A stretch of 64,000 bases of DNA from Phlebotomus papatasi (lineage: Eukaryota > Arthropoda > Insecta > Diptera > Psychodidae): the NCBI RefSeq assembly GCF_024763615.1, contig NC_077224.1, forward strand, positions 5,252,795 to 5,316,794, in the 5' to 3' direction. Both the position numbers and the translations under genes were made by a program. Of the stretch, positions 32,801 to 42,029 are shown in pieces. The notes beneath the pieces were generated by a model that saw only the letters and a list, made by a program, of their open reading frames with translations, was not told the DNA's origin and searched no databases. The first letter of the stretch is position 1. Each line of letters opens with the position of its first letter.

Positions 32801-35528
32801 ATTTGACTCTACGGGAGCGGTAATATAAAACACTTGACTCTCATTTTCCTTTATTGAACTAATGGGATTAGTTTGTAAATTCTTATAAAACATAACCTCA
32901 AAAGCCGGAATTATATTTATGTAAAATATTCCTGTAGACTTTGTGATTATTTGGAACCTTTATAACCAATTTTCAAGTGACTAAACCCAATAAATCATGT
33001 TGATACTTTTTTGGTAATATTATAAAAGCTATTCAAATGTTCCTTATACCGATGGCATTTGACGCCAATTTTTGGTATTCTGCGCCTATTTTTGGGATTT
33101 TTTTCACAAAAAGAAGGTTAATTCAATTTTCTTTACCTTCTTGTTATCGCGTTAACAGAATATTTAATTAAATTATTACTTGAGAGCTCTTAACTTTAAT
33201 TTGGAGTAAAATACCACTTTGAGCTTTAACCCATTCCTTACCATGGTATTATACATCATACGCAAATTGAGTGATTTTTGATGATTTATTTCTGGGCAAA
33301 ATGGCGGACGGAAAATACGACATCCTGTCGAATTTCTTAAAATTGACCTCCATCCTCTTTCCTGATTTGAAAACTGATTGCCAATTTGTTTTCTTGCATA
33401 GTTACTCTACCTAAATCAATAGAGTTCGTAATGAATTAATGTACAGAATTTAAATTCAGCGACCGTTAAGACATAGAGGGCATTTACACCGCCGCATTAG
33501 ATTGAGATTATCCCAATCTTAGGGAGATTACATCGTAAAATCCCACACGACCTCTCGTATCGAATTGAATTGACAGTTTCCCAAATTGTCATAAAAGCCA
33601 GAAAATGCATTTGAAGGAACTTTTATATGCAATTGATTGGTTTTTTGTACTGTCAAAGTACTACCGAACCTCACTATTTGCTCAGCGCCAAGTGTTCTTG
33701 TGCTCCCCTCTGAGAAAAAGCGAAAATCGTAAAGAAAATTCTCGATTCTGTGAAAACAGCAAGGGAAAAAAGTGAAAATGAGTGAAAAGAAGAACTATGG
33801 TCTAGTGAAGAGACCAAAGTTTTTCTTCGTATCATCGAAGAAAAGCAAATATTGGCTATGATGGATAACAAAAAACATCGCAACTCTGAGATCTTCAAAG
33901 TTGTGAAAAAGGAGTTCCGGAACGCGGAATACACGCGAGACTGCAAACAGCTTGAAATAAAATTCGAAAACTTGAAGCAAAGCTATAATATAATATTAGA
34001 GCGCACAGCGCAGAATCAGGAAATAATCGAAAGGAACATGAGTTTTAAGATATTCTGGATCAGCTGTTCTAGTGTCGACCCCGGGAGGCATTCCATCGAA
34101 CCCATGGACTGGAGTCCTCTCAGTATAGGGAGAGTAGCAGTGGTAATGAAAGAGTATATTGATCAGGGGCATGACATTTCCTATGTTTCTAGCGTGCTGA
34201 AAAACTTTTGAGTTTATAAGCTATTTTCTGTCATTGTGGAATAAATTAGCAAAAAATACAAATACAAAATAAAAGCCAATTTAATATCGAAGAGGCAACC
34301 GAAAACCCCAAATTGGCAACCTACGTAGTTTTGAAGATATCTCGTGAAATGTGTATGAAAACAGGGAAAAAATTACACTAAAACTGGTCGCATTTTTCAG
34401 AGCTAATGTCACCCCCCTGATATTGATTATAAAGAATATTCTAAAGGAATTTCTTTCAGATAAAAAAGTTCCGGAAGAGCATCAATCTCCGGAAGAGATA
34501 GAATTAGGTTGATGTTGTAGGTGCTCCCGAAGAAGCCCAACAACTTTCTCTGAACTTCCTCTGCCTTCTTCTTGCTCTCAGCATCCTTTTAGCCAGCAAA
34601 TATTTGATTATGGTCATTTTGTGAAACTCCTTGCACCACACAATTGCACCTAACCTCACAATCGTTATTCGCGCAAAAGTTATTCCAATTTTTGCGATAT
34701 AAACCACTACGATTGGATTGAACATTTTGGGACAATTCAATCTCAATCTAATGCGGCGGTGTAAATGGCCTCATATGTTTGAGAGAGGCTCCCCGCGCCC
34801 CCATAATAGATAAAAATTCTTGTTTAAAAAAAATCATCTATTAATCTGTAGGAATATAATTAATAGTTTATTTTTTTTTAATAGTTTATTTTAATTCACA
34901 ATAATAGGGTCATCCCTCTTACAATTGTGAAAAAAGAAAAAAAAGAAAAAAATACAAAAAAATTAATACATCAAAATGAGAAAAAAAAATGAAAAATAAG
35001 CAAAAAGAAAAAAAATTTAGGCGATAATTTCTCAAGGCTCAGCCCGAAAATGCCGCCGAATAGCATCCGCAGAGTTACGGCTATTAGCCGGAATGGAGTT
35101 GTGAAGTACTATGCCCTTTACAAACAGTGTGCGATAAAGGCAGTCACTGTTAGATTTAGGTACTATAAGTCCTCGAACCCTTGCCGAACCCCCCCTAACC
35201 AGAATAACCTATCCAAAATATGAACATTCTATGTCAAGTATTTCTGCTACATTGACTGAATGGGTTAAAAAAAAGATTGTTTTGACGAAAATCGCTCTAA
35301 TGTTGACACCTTAAGGTACCTTTTCTGTTATAAAATATGTCTCCTGCATTTTTAGGTTAGATGCAACATAACCTCAAAACTTCAAAACATAACCTCTTTA
35401 GGAAGTTGTCTTATCTGTACAATTTTAATTGAAGAAAACCAAAAGAAACATGCGATAATGCTCAAAATAAAGCTTTTTAGGTTACCTTTTTGACTCCCGG
35501 AATCAGCGGCTTTCTTGTCTTTCTTCAT
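20865..35528 (-). CDS. ThrRS: Threonyl-tRNA synthetase, cytosolic type, complete, three exons
   Basis: Class II synthetase that charges tRNA-Thr. Exons on the minus strand: 35528-35486 (14 codons, Lys-rich MKKDKKAADSGSQK), 32506-31396 and 21780-20865; phases join to 689 residues, near the usual ~700 of animal cytosolic enzymes. Seen: a TGS domain (SIEVTLPDGKVVPGTSW), the editing domain with the zinc-type HSSAH at 123-127 and GPPIENGFYYDM, YRCGPLIDLCRGPHV, the class II core with FFFHELSPGSCFF, the MNCPGHCLMFDNR sequence split by intron 2, HRNELSGALTGLTRVRRF, AFYGPKIDI, HRAILGSVERMIAIL, and the anticodon-binding domain ending in VNIRTRDNKVHGE. No mitochondrial presequence is encoded by this first exon. 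Intron 2 (31395-21781) is 9.6 kb and carries a separate gene inside an inverted-repeat unit plus minisatellites. The exon 3 acceptor is odd: its CAG follows a run of A instead of pyrimidines. Divergent from Hip14. Confidence 0.96.
21877..22391 (+). mobile_element. piggyBac-like MITE P1 copy A, TTAA target site
   Basis: 515 bp with TTAA at 21873-21876 and 22392-22395 and inverted ends CCCTTTAAGGACGA / TCGTCGTTAAAGGG. It has an unoccupied TTAA at 22041-22044, where copy B carries element N. It lies about 95 bp upstream of the ThrRS exon 3 acceptor. Confidence 0.85.
22484..22575. repeat. Hairpin ATAGCCGAGACA / TGTCTCGGCTAT
   Basis: Inverted pair around 22503-22514 and 22551-22564 with a short loop. 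The same core AGCCGAGAC occurs near 8922, 9322 and 31240, so it is part of a dispersed family. Confidence 0.5.
22710..23486. mobile_element. Tc1/mariner-like MITE C4a, interrupted by MITE D2
   Basis: Flanked by TA (22708-22709, 23487-23488). Ends CAGTAGAGTTCCTCAAATTT and AAATTTGAGGAACTCGACTG are inverted repeats. The uninterrupted copy is at 59379-59708. The insertion lies in the sequence CCCTAAATTAA. Confidence 0.83.
22788..23311. mobile_element. piggyBac-like MITE D2 nested in C4a, TTAA target site
   Basis: 524 bp between TTAA at 22784-22787 and 23312-23315. Same family as 14909-15438: CCCATTTCTTAACATGG at the start and TTGACTGAATGGG at the end. The empty TTAA is seen in the sister MITE at 59497-59500. 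Confidence 0.85.
24587..26031 (-). CDS. Coiled-coil protein with DUF4806-like C-terminal domain, six coding exons, inside an inverted-repeat unit
   Basis: Function unknown. Coding exons on the minus strand: 26031-25998, 25893-25819, 25733-25692, 25608-25454, 25067-24920 and 24843-24587. Every border is GT/AG, and phases join without a stop to 236 residues. A non-coding first exon ends at a CAG/GTAAGT donor at 27925 and joins an acceptor before 26052, so the 5' UTR intron (about 1.9 kb) contains the 175-bp satellite. Residues about 12-60 form a heptad-rich coiled coil (SIRCLETKIDGLQREMRELI, LKIECNELKVKVDG). Then come YFPIENVEKLMELEQKMAD and TQLRRLLKPGD...GRGKRKNILDLNIFKYSAG, whose order (a P-I-x-x-V-E-x-L-x-x-L-E start and a G-x-G-K-x...-L-x-L end) recalls the DUF4806 domain of insect proteins, here short. 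The tail is rich in Arg, Lys, Glu and Gln. The exon structure is that of an active gene. The domain assignment is by eye and only moderately sure. Confidence 0.72.
26285..27800. repeat. 175-bp tandem satellite, about eight monomers, in the 5' UTR intron of the DUF4806-like gene
   Basis: The landmark ATTTGCTCAACAATCTCTTT recurs at 26471, 26646, 26821, 26996, 27171, 27346 and 27521, a constant step of 175. The six central monomers are nearly identical. A diverged monomer flanks each end. Variant sites (TTTTTTGCTAATG with CACAT, against TTTTTTCCTAATG with CATAT) alternate G,G,C,G,G,C, so a 525-bp three-monomer block has been duplicated. Confidence 0.93.
27926..28070 (-). promoter_or_regulatory. 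Inferred transcription start region and non-coding exon of the DUF4806-like gene
   Basis: A donor (CAG/GTAAGT) at 27925 marks the end of a first exon lying just left of the right inverted arm. Upstream, within the arm, lies GTGTCACCTAATGTAAAATT. Transcription therefore probably starts inside or next to the terminal repeat. No TATA box was identified with confidence. Confidence 0.4.
28586..29480. other. ThrRS intron 2, very AT-rich stretch
   Basis: Dominated by A/T runs (AAATAAATAATAAAT types). Nothing recognised. Confidence 0.5.
29500..30075 (+). repeat. Minisatellite, ~50-bp unit with TTTTAGTTTCGTCCTTTGGG
   Basis: About eleven diverged units, each with GGGAAATTTTCTGT, TTTTGGGAAG and (T)TTAGTTTCGTCCTTTGGGGC, spaced roughly 50 bp (for example 29577, 29627, 29678, 29766, 29871, 29974, 30025). 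A variant unit ATCAGTATCGTTTGTCGGGGC alternates in the second half. Open frames on both strands of it are by-products of the repeat. Confidence 0.8.
30310..30770. repeat. Minisatellite of TTTTTACTGATCA units
   Basis: Some twenty short units such as TTTAATTTTTTACTGATCA and GAATATTTTTACTG. It is the reverse complement of the TGATCAGTAAAAA array at 42030-43170. Confidence 0.8.
32507..33229. other. ThrRS intron 1, left part
   Basis: AT-rich, with scattered AACATAACCT motifs (about 32580-32610, 32888). No exon seen. Confidence 0.4.
33778..34211 (+). pseudogene. Remnant of a Myb/SANT-like DNA-binding protein of a Harbinger-type element, frameshifted
   Basis: An ATG at 33778 (MSEKKN) is followed after one missing base by WSSEETKVFLRIIEEKQ (from 33798) and then RNSEIFKVVKKEF and TRDCKQLEIKFENLKQSYN. 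These are the three helices of a Myb/SANT-like (trihelix) domain with Trp at the start. The frame then stays open to TGA at 34209. The shift lies near 33796. Harbinger elements use such a protein to bind their ends together with the transposase. The copy is probably dead because of the shift. Confidence 0.7.
34504..34617 (-). pseudogene. Probable N-terminal stub of a Harbinger transposase
   Basis: ATG at 34617 gives MTIIKYLLAKRMLRARRRQR followed by KFRESCWASS and an early stop. The short hydrophobic then Arg-rich start resembles the beginnings of PIF/Harbinger transposases, and it starts just inside the right end of the element. Nothing of the DDE nuclease remains. The assignment rests on position and composition. 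Confidence 0.45.
34855..35216 (-). mobile_element. Truncated retroelement-like insertion in D3
   Basis: Splits the D3 sequence between CTGTAGGAA and the following CCAAAATATG. On the minus strand it begins GGTTAGGGGGGGTTCGGC and ends in an A-rich tail (AATAAACTATTAAAAAAAAA), as expected for a 5'-truncated LINE 3' end or a SINE. No reverse-transcriptase motif is visible. Confidence 0.45.
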
Positions 35529-36294
35529 TTTGCCAGCCTGCAATACAAATGACCATATTTCAATTTCTACGGCATTTATGCACTTTCTGCAAAATCGATA
35601 GGCAACTACTTGAACACTAGAAGGGACTACAATCAGATAATAATCGATTTATCAGCTTGATTGGGAAAAAACAAACCAGAGAGGAAAATTGCTGTAGATG
35701 ACGCAATTGAACAAAAGTGTGCCTATTGATTCTCTTAGCAATTGCCAATAAACCCATTGAATAACTACGTAAAATTGTTCTATAGCGTGAAATGTTTCAT
35801 GCCTTTTCCTCCTTTTTCTCAGAAATGCACAATTCATCTAACTTTTTCACGTTTTCGTCACTCATGGTATGTTTTTCGTCACTTTTTTTCCACTACAGAA
35901 ATTGCCACACGAAGTGTTTTTGAAATGCAAATGTTGGCTGCTGTGATCTTGTCAGACCGCAAAATAACCTCACTTTTTTCAAATTTTCTAGCAGTTTACA
36001 CGTGCGCCATGATAAACAAAACAAGAAATAGTGCGCAGGTGTGAAAAAATTGATTTTTCTCTGAGGAAAAATCGATTTTGCTGGATTTAGTGACAGTGGA
36101 TTTGTGATTCTTGGTGGAAATTTGTGTCTGTGCAAGTTGAGGGTGAGAAAAAGTGATAAGGGAGTGTTTGTCAGTTGCTGGAATTGTGTGAAAAATCATC
36201 CATCGTGGCGGACAGCATCAAGACGCAGAGCAAAATACACCCAAGTCCAGGGGCAGCCCGCAATGTGTGGGCTCTGCCCCTGACAGCTTGTGGG
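35529..36294. promoter_or_regulatory. Shared intergenic region between divergent ThrRS and Hip14
   Basis: 766 bp between the two start codons, free of recognised transposons. It must contain both promoters and 5' UTRs. The frame of Hip14 is open upstream to about 36175, but no earlier ATG precedes 36295. No core motif could be fixed. Confidence 0.4.
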
Positions 36295-39200
36295 ATGGTG
36301 ACTGAGGAGAATAGGGATGCAACCACCACGCCTACCAATGACAAAGACAACAATATCCTGGAGGAAGCATCAAGTACGGAAGATATCTTCGATGTGATCA
36401 AGAATGGAGAAGTGGCAGATGTGGAGAATCTGGTGGAGAAATTGGGAGCAGAAACCCTCTCGGCCAGAGATAAGCATGGCTATACTCCAGCTCATTGGGT
36501 GGCTCTCGATGGGAATGCCGAAATGATGAGGTATTTGGTGGAGAGAAATGCTCCAGTGGATCTTCCTTGTCTGGGAACTCAGGGTCCACGGCCAATCCAC
36601 TGGGCATGTCGCAAGGGTCACACAGCTGTTGTGCAGGTGCTTTTGCTGGCTGGTGTGGCAGTCAATGCTGCAGATTTCAAAGGTCTCACTCCCCTCATGA
36701 CAGCCTGCATGTACGGCAGAACGGCCACTGCAGCCTTCCTCCTCGGAATGGGTGCCCAAAATCATCTGACGGACATCAATGGGGACACAGCTCTCCACTG
36801 GGCAGCCTACAAGGGCCACGCTGAACTCATTCGCTTGCTAACGTACTCCGGAGTTGATCTCCAGAAGACAGATAATTTTGGCTCAACTCCACTGCATTTG
36901 GCCTGTTTGTCCGGGAATCTGCTGTGCGTAAGGCTGCTCAGTGAGAAGAGCAATCTGGATCTGGAGCCTAAGGATAAAAATGGCAAGACTCCGCTGATGC
37001 TGGCTCAGAGTCATCAACACAGTGATGTTGTGAAGTTGCTGAATAATGAAATTAAGAAAAAATCCCGCTGGTTTCCGCCCATTTCTGAACTCTGGGGACT
37101 CCTTTTTGGCGGTGCTGGAAATTCCAAGGGACCCCTGTTGCTCTTTGTCTGCTCAGTGCTACTCTGGGGGTATCCCATGTACATGATAAGGGTAAGTTTG
37201 AAAATTTTATCTCAACGACAAATAACCAAAAATATGTTAGATAATTCTCGAAAATGGAATTAAAGGAAAACGAGGGGAAACTCATAAAAGATAAAAAGTG
37301 ACATAATAAATCATAGGGGATACTCATGGGGATTAATCGCCGTCAGTCGAAATTCACCCGAAAAATGGTTGATGTCTTCGCTTAGTGGAAAGGAAATTGA
37401 GAACAAATCAAGTTTTCAATATTTGTTTCCAATGAAATGTTATGTAGAATCAAGGGGTAACTCATTTCCATTTTTTCTGACAAGGGTTTCTGGTTTCTAG
37501 GGTTTCGCGATGCAAAGAGTGGGTTTCACGGGTTTCGCGATGCAAAAATTGGATTTCTCGACGCAGAAATCGGGTTTCTCGGGTTTCGCGATGCAAAAAG
37601 TGGGTTTCTCGGGTTTCGTGATGGAAAGAGTGGGTTTCTCGGGTTTCGAGATGCAAAAAGTGGATTTCTCGGGTTTAGCGATGGAAAGAGTGGGTTTCTC
37701 GGGTTTCGCGATCCAATGAGTGGGTTTCACGGGTTTCGCGATGCAAAAGTGGGTTTCACGTTTGCGATGCAATTTTTGAGTTTATCTGGTTTCACGATGC
37801 AAAAACTGGGTTTCTCGGGTTTCGCGAAGCGTTTCTCGGACAACTGACGAGGGTTTCTCAATATGAGTTACCCCTTGTGTAGAATGATGCATTAGAATTA
37901 GAATAAATTTTTCATTTAAATAAAAATAATGCTTATTGTGTTAGTCAAGACACCCACCATTTTTCGGGTGATAGCGCCTTTCAGATAAGCTGAAAAACAA
38001 ACCTTTTTCGTGTGGATTCCGGCTCTAGGATAGTGTTTCCATGTAACGTTTCACTATTTTAAGGATACGATAGTGATAGGGTTCCATGGATGTTGTCAGA
38101 ACATCCGGCCTAAAACTTTAAAGCGAAGAAAAAGAAGATACGATAGTGTGTTCGTTGATGTTTTATATTTTTTTCATTTAATTGAACGTTTCTGAGAGTT
38201 TAGAAAAACGTTCCCATGTTTCTTAGATATTTTCTACGTTTCCAAAACATTTCCATATTTCTTGAAAACGCTTCTTTCTAGAAACATTTCCATGTTCTTA
38301 ACGCGTTTTCGCGCTAGCACAAATGTTTCCATGTTTTTTGGATTAGCTTTTTGATTTTGTAGTACATGTAAATAACTATAACAATTGATGAAACTTTTTC
38401 TTTCATATTTTTCTATTTTAAGAAACATTTCTATGTTTCTTAAATTCGTTGTGGCGTTTGCAGAAAAATGTCTCCATGTTTCTAATGTGTTTTCCGTGTT
38501 TTTAGAAACACCAAGCAAAACTTCGTTCTGCAATTCCGCAATTTTTCTTCTTCTAGCGATCGTATCGACGTTAACCAAAGTTATCAAAATTTGTCTCAAG
38601 TAAGCGAAGTCTCACACCCGTTAACTAATGGTTATTTAAAATCTCTACATTTTATTGAAAAAATTGAGGAAAAATATACTTCTTGAAGGGAAAAGAATAA
38701 TTTTTTTCATAAATAATAAATAATTTTAAAGGCCTCTGCTGAAAATCACATCGTAAAATTTTTTTGTTCTCAAGAAAATTCTGGTGCAATTTATCAAAAT
38801 ATGCAGAATTTTCGGTCGGGAGTATGTTTAATATTCCTATTTAATCATTCTTTATAAATAGCATACCCTCGCAGTATATATATAATAAAATACATCATGA
38901 AAATCGTGATTATAAATTCTACCAAGATGATAAATAATTTCAGAGAAAATATTCCAAAGTCCATTTTGACAGAACGACATCTTGAGGAAAATGCCGAAAA
39001 TTCATGAATTTTTTTATAGAAATTCTGCAGAATTTTCATACAACGATCGGATCCACTCTTATGTTTTTTGGATGTATTTTAGAATTTGTAAAAAACGTTC
39101 TCATGTTTCTCAAATGCGTTCTCGCGATACATTTACATGTATCGCAGCTGGTTTTCTAAGTTTGCAATAACATCCCCTAGTATTTTGGATACGTTTTTGA

Positions 39201-41704
39201 GTTCGTAAAAATATTTTTGTTTTTTCTTAATGAGTTTGCGCCTTGTTAAACTATAATTATTTATTTATTTCGATGTACTAGACTTTTTATTGCCATATTG
39301 CATATTTTTCGGTTTATATATTTATATTCGGATTTCGTTTCGTGAAAAATGTCCATTCAGACGCTTCAATCATTTGCACCGGGCGGAACTCGAACTCACA
39401 ACTGAGACAGTTTAGCCGGTATCACACCGCCCAAGTGCAAAACACTTTTACCAATTTGTGCCACGGACCCCCTACCTTGTTAAAATATTTTCAGTTGATT
39501 CAAAAACTTTAGATTGAGGTTACTTTTTCGCAGTTCAGAAAACCGCCTCTAAATTCCAATTCGCTTTATGGAATTGTTTTAAGTTTCCAATAAGACGATC
39601 ATCAAAATCGCTTAAGAAAAAATTTATCAATTAATATTTTCATTTTGCACCTTGCGTTTTCTTATGACAAATTTTGAGATTATTGATAGTCTGTAGCTCA
39701 TTTTAATTCTAAAAAATTGTCAAAATAGCGAAATTTACTGTGCAATTGCTTTAAAATTCAGCATAAAACAAATTTTTATATTTTCTATAAATATTTGTAA
39801 AAAATCAAAATAACAGTAAGTGAGGTTATGATATAATGGCGAACCGTAGGTCTAATCTCTGATCAATTAGTTTTGAACAAATTATAAATCTGTAGTCCAT
39901 AAAAAAATTCGACAATATCTTTAATTTGGTTTAAAAACGCTTTTTTAATAGATTTGTTAAATTCTAAGTTAGAAGTTTTAATATTTTAGTACACGCCTGT
40001 GCTAAAATTTTTACTTCAGAATCATATTTTTGAGTTATTTTGTCATGTTTCCCTCTACCTAATAAACCGTTTTCTTTTCTTTTAATTCTGTAAGTAAGTT
40101 AAACGTTAAACAAGACATAATTTCTCAATAGATCTTTATTTTCTACTTTAATATTTTAGTAAATACCTCTGCTAAAAATTTTTCTTCAAGATAATATTTT
40201 AGATTTATTCGTCTTATTATCTAATACATAATTTGCCTTTTTTAAATTCTTCAGCTTGTATTTAAAAGAGAACTAATAAGTCCCTATTACAGCTTTACCA
40301 CTTTAGTACATGAATGTACTAAGACTTTCCCTTAAGAATCATATTTAAGGATTATTTCGCGATATTTCTGTATACCTTAGTTTATTCTTTTATTTACGAA
40401 AAACTAGACGAATATATTTTAATATTCCCTTTACTTTTAGTACATTTCTGTACCAAAACTTGCTATTCAGAATCATTTATTAGAATTTGTTTAAGGGATC
40501 ATTAAGATGTCGACTAATAGTTTAAAAGTAAATCAATATAACCTTAAAAATTCTTTAGTTTAGACATAGGGAATTGGAGAATTAAATACTGGGTACAGAA
40601 AAGAATTCAATCTAATAAAAAAAATGTTAAATTTCAAAATTTTCCTATTTTCAATTTTCAATTTTTTTTTATTTCACGAAGGAGTTATCATAAAATTTGG
40701 GGTTATGTATGCAACCTAACCTTAAAAAAAGAAATATCTGTTCTAATAATCTAATTGTATTATTTATACATAATTTGATAAGAAACTAATCAGCAATTTC
40801 AGGTTATATTGTGATCATAACCTTCAAATTTTGAATGATAACTAATTTCTAAGTATCGTAGGTAGTTTGCAAGGCTTAAATCGGTTGAGATTAGTTAGGA
40901 AATCAAAGGCCTTTCAAATGAATGCAAATTTTTTGTAATTAATTAAGAAATTCGCATTTTATTGATATGTTTATCATTTAACCTTGAAAAACTAGAATTC
41001 CATAACCTTTTTTTTATCAGGTCATTCCAATAACGTGGAACATTCTGAGACGATCTCATTACTGTTTCATCTATTGGAATGCTATCATGTGGATTAGCTG
41101 GATCATTGCTAATCGACGCGATCCGGGATACATTCCCCTGAATGCCGACTCGTACTATCGGGCCATTAAGCAGATACCGTACTTTGACAAATGGAAGAAG
41201 CGCAATGTCTTCCTCTCGCGTCTCTGCCACAGCTGCCGATGCCTGCGTCCACTGCGAGCTAAGCACTGCAGAATCTGCAATCGCTGTGTCTCCTACTTCG
41301 ATCACCATTGCCCCTTCATCTACAACTGCGTTGGACTGCGCAATCGCATGTGGTTCTTCCTGTTTGTCCTCAGTGTCGCCATCAACTGCAGCTTTACCAT
41401 CTACTTCGCCTGCTACTGCGTCATGATCGAAGGATTCACACTGCTATACGTCCTGGGTCTCATGGAAGCCTTCCTGTTCTGTGGTCTCGGCTGGATTCTC
41501 ACCTGCACGTCCATCCTGCACGCCTGCATGAATCTCACGACAAACGAAATGTTCAACTACAAGAGGTATCCGTATTTGAGGGACAAGCGCGGTAAGTACC
41601 AAAATCCTTTCTCACGTGGCCCAGTACTCAATCTCTTTGAGTTCTTTGTCTGTCTACCGGATCGAATTGATGAGAGCGAAATCAACGTTGATGATAATCT
41701 CTGA
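36295..41704 (+). CDS. Hip14: Palmitoyltransferase HIP14/ZDHHC17 type (ankyrin repeats plus DHHC), complete, two exons
   Basis: Golgi/synaptic palmitoyl-acyltransferase; in flies and mammals it palmitoylates synaptic proteins such as SNAP25 and CSP (family knowledge). Exons 36295-37191 and 41021-41704 join in phase 0 to 526 residues. Seen: about six ankyrin repeats (AEMMRYLVERNAPVDL, GPRPIHWACRKGHTAVVQVL, GDTALHWAAYKGHAELIRLL, GSTPLHLACLSGNLLCVRLL), paired membrane segments around the splice (GPLLLFVCSVLLWGYPMYMI, then FIYWNAIMWISWIIA), the Cys-rich domain CHSCRCLRPLRAKHC with catalytic DHHC at 393-396, and two later helices (MWFFLFVLSVAINCSFTIYF, MEAFLFCGLGWILT). The ATG at 36295 is the first in frame. 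It is somewhat shorter at the N terminus than fly and human homologues. Divergent from ThrRS. Intron 1 is 3.8 kb with minisatellites. Confidence 0.95.
37470..37860 (+). repeat. 30-bp minisatellite in Hip14 intron 1
   Basis: About a dozen units of GGGTTTCTCGGGTTTCGCGA plus TGCAAAAAGT at 30-bp spacing, locally richer in G+C and CpG than the surroundings. Because the unit is a multiple of three, long open frames appear on both strands; these are not genes. Confidence 0.9.
38085..38520. repeat. Repeat with TCCGGCCTAAAACTTTAAAG and AACATTTCCATGTTTCTT units
   Basis: The first part (38085-38135) is the inverted partner of 6950-6990. It is followed by about eight loose units of (A)AAACATTTCCATGTTTCTT to 38510, with another pair near 39085-39120. 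It is probably a decayed minisatellite. Confidence 0.55.
39245..39480 (-). mobile_element. Probable tRNA-derived SINE
   Basis: On the minus strand there is an A-box-like TGGCACAAATTGGTAAAAG near 39460 and a B-box-like GAGTTCGAGTTCCGCC near 39395, at tRNA-like spacing. A downstream body ends in an A/T-rich tail (AAATAAATAAATAATT, about 39250). The head does not fold into an intact tRNA by eye, so it is not called a tRNA gene. Confidence 0.55.
39980..40500. repeat. Four diverged ~150-bp units with a TTTAGTACA...TGTACTAAA hairpin
   Basis: Units begin near 39985, 40152, 40309 and 40434, each with a TTTTAGTACA-type stem, a short loop, a complementary TGTACTAAA-type stem, then TTCAGAATCATATTT. The stem changes in several units keep partial pairing. 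It lies in Hip14 intron 1. Confidence 0.6.
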
Positions 41705-41786
41705 TAACAGGAACTTAAGAAAATCAGTGCTAATCAATAGATAAAACTAATCAAAAATCGCTTAGATAGGCACATTTTTTTCATAA

Positions 41787-41792
41787 AATAAA
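41787..41792 (+). terminator. Poly(A) signal of Hip14
   Basis: AATAAA 83 nt after the Hip14 stop codon. Confidence 0.6.
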
Positions 41793-42029
41793 TGATTAGA
41801 AAAAAGAACCAAAACACAAATTTTGATTTCAGTCACAAATCTTTGCATTTTTTAGAATTTTGACACTTATTATTCTTAAAATGGTAACATTTTTCCTAGC
41901 AAGATTATATATTACAGATTTGGAAAAGAATAATTCAGATCCAGAAGATATTTGGATTAATGACTTATCATTGGAATCGGATTGGTTTGTTATCATTTTT
42001 AGAATATAGGAGAATCAGCAAAATCGGCA

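Larger units (their letters stand above)
33476..34772. mobile_element. PIF/Harbinger-like element, internally deleted, ATA target duplication
   Basis: 1297 bp with inverted ends of about 34 bp beginning GAGGGCATTTACACCGCCGC (right end GCGGCGGTGTAAATGGCCTC). ATA borders both sides (33473-33475, 34773-34775), fitting the 3-bp target of the PIF/Harbinger superfamily. It keeps a Myb/SANT-like remnant on the plus strand and a basic N-terminal remnant on the minus strand, matching the two-gene layout of that superfamily. Confidence 0.75.
33230..35264. mobile_element. piggyBac-like MITE D3 with two younger insertions, TTAA target site
   Basis: Flanked by TTAA at 33226-33229 and 35265-35268. Starts CCCATTCCTTACCATGG and ends TTGACTGAATGGG like D1 and D2. 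Compared with D2 it lacks about 130 bp near the left end, and it contains the Harbinger-like element at 33476-34772 and a retroelement-like piece at about 34855-35216. Confidence 0.78.

Noticed and set aside
36175..36294. Upstream extension of the Hip14 frame by 40 residues
   Set aside because: No ATG in that stretch; it would need a TTG start, so the ATG at 36295 was taken.
37480..37780. Long open frames on both strands with 10-residue repeats (GFSGFAMQKV and HRETRETHFL types)
   Set aside because: They are translations of the 30-bp minisatellite inside Hip14 intron 1; a repeat length divisible by three keeps all frames open. No start context or splice support.
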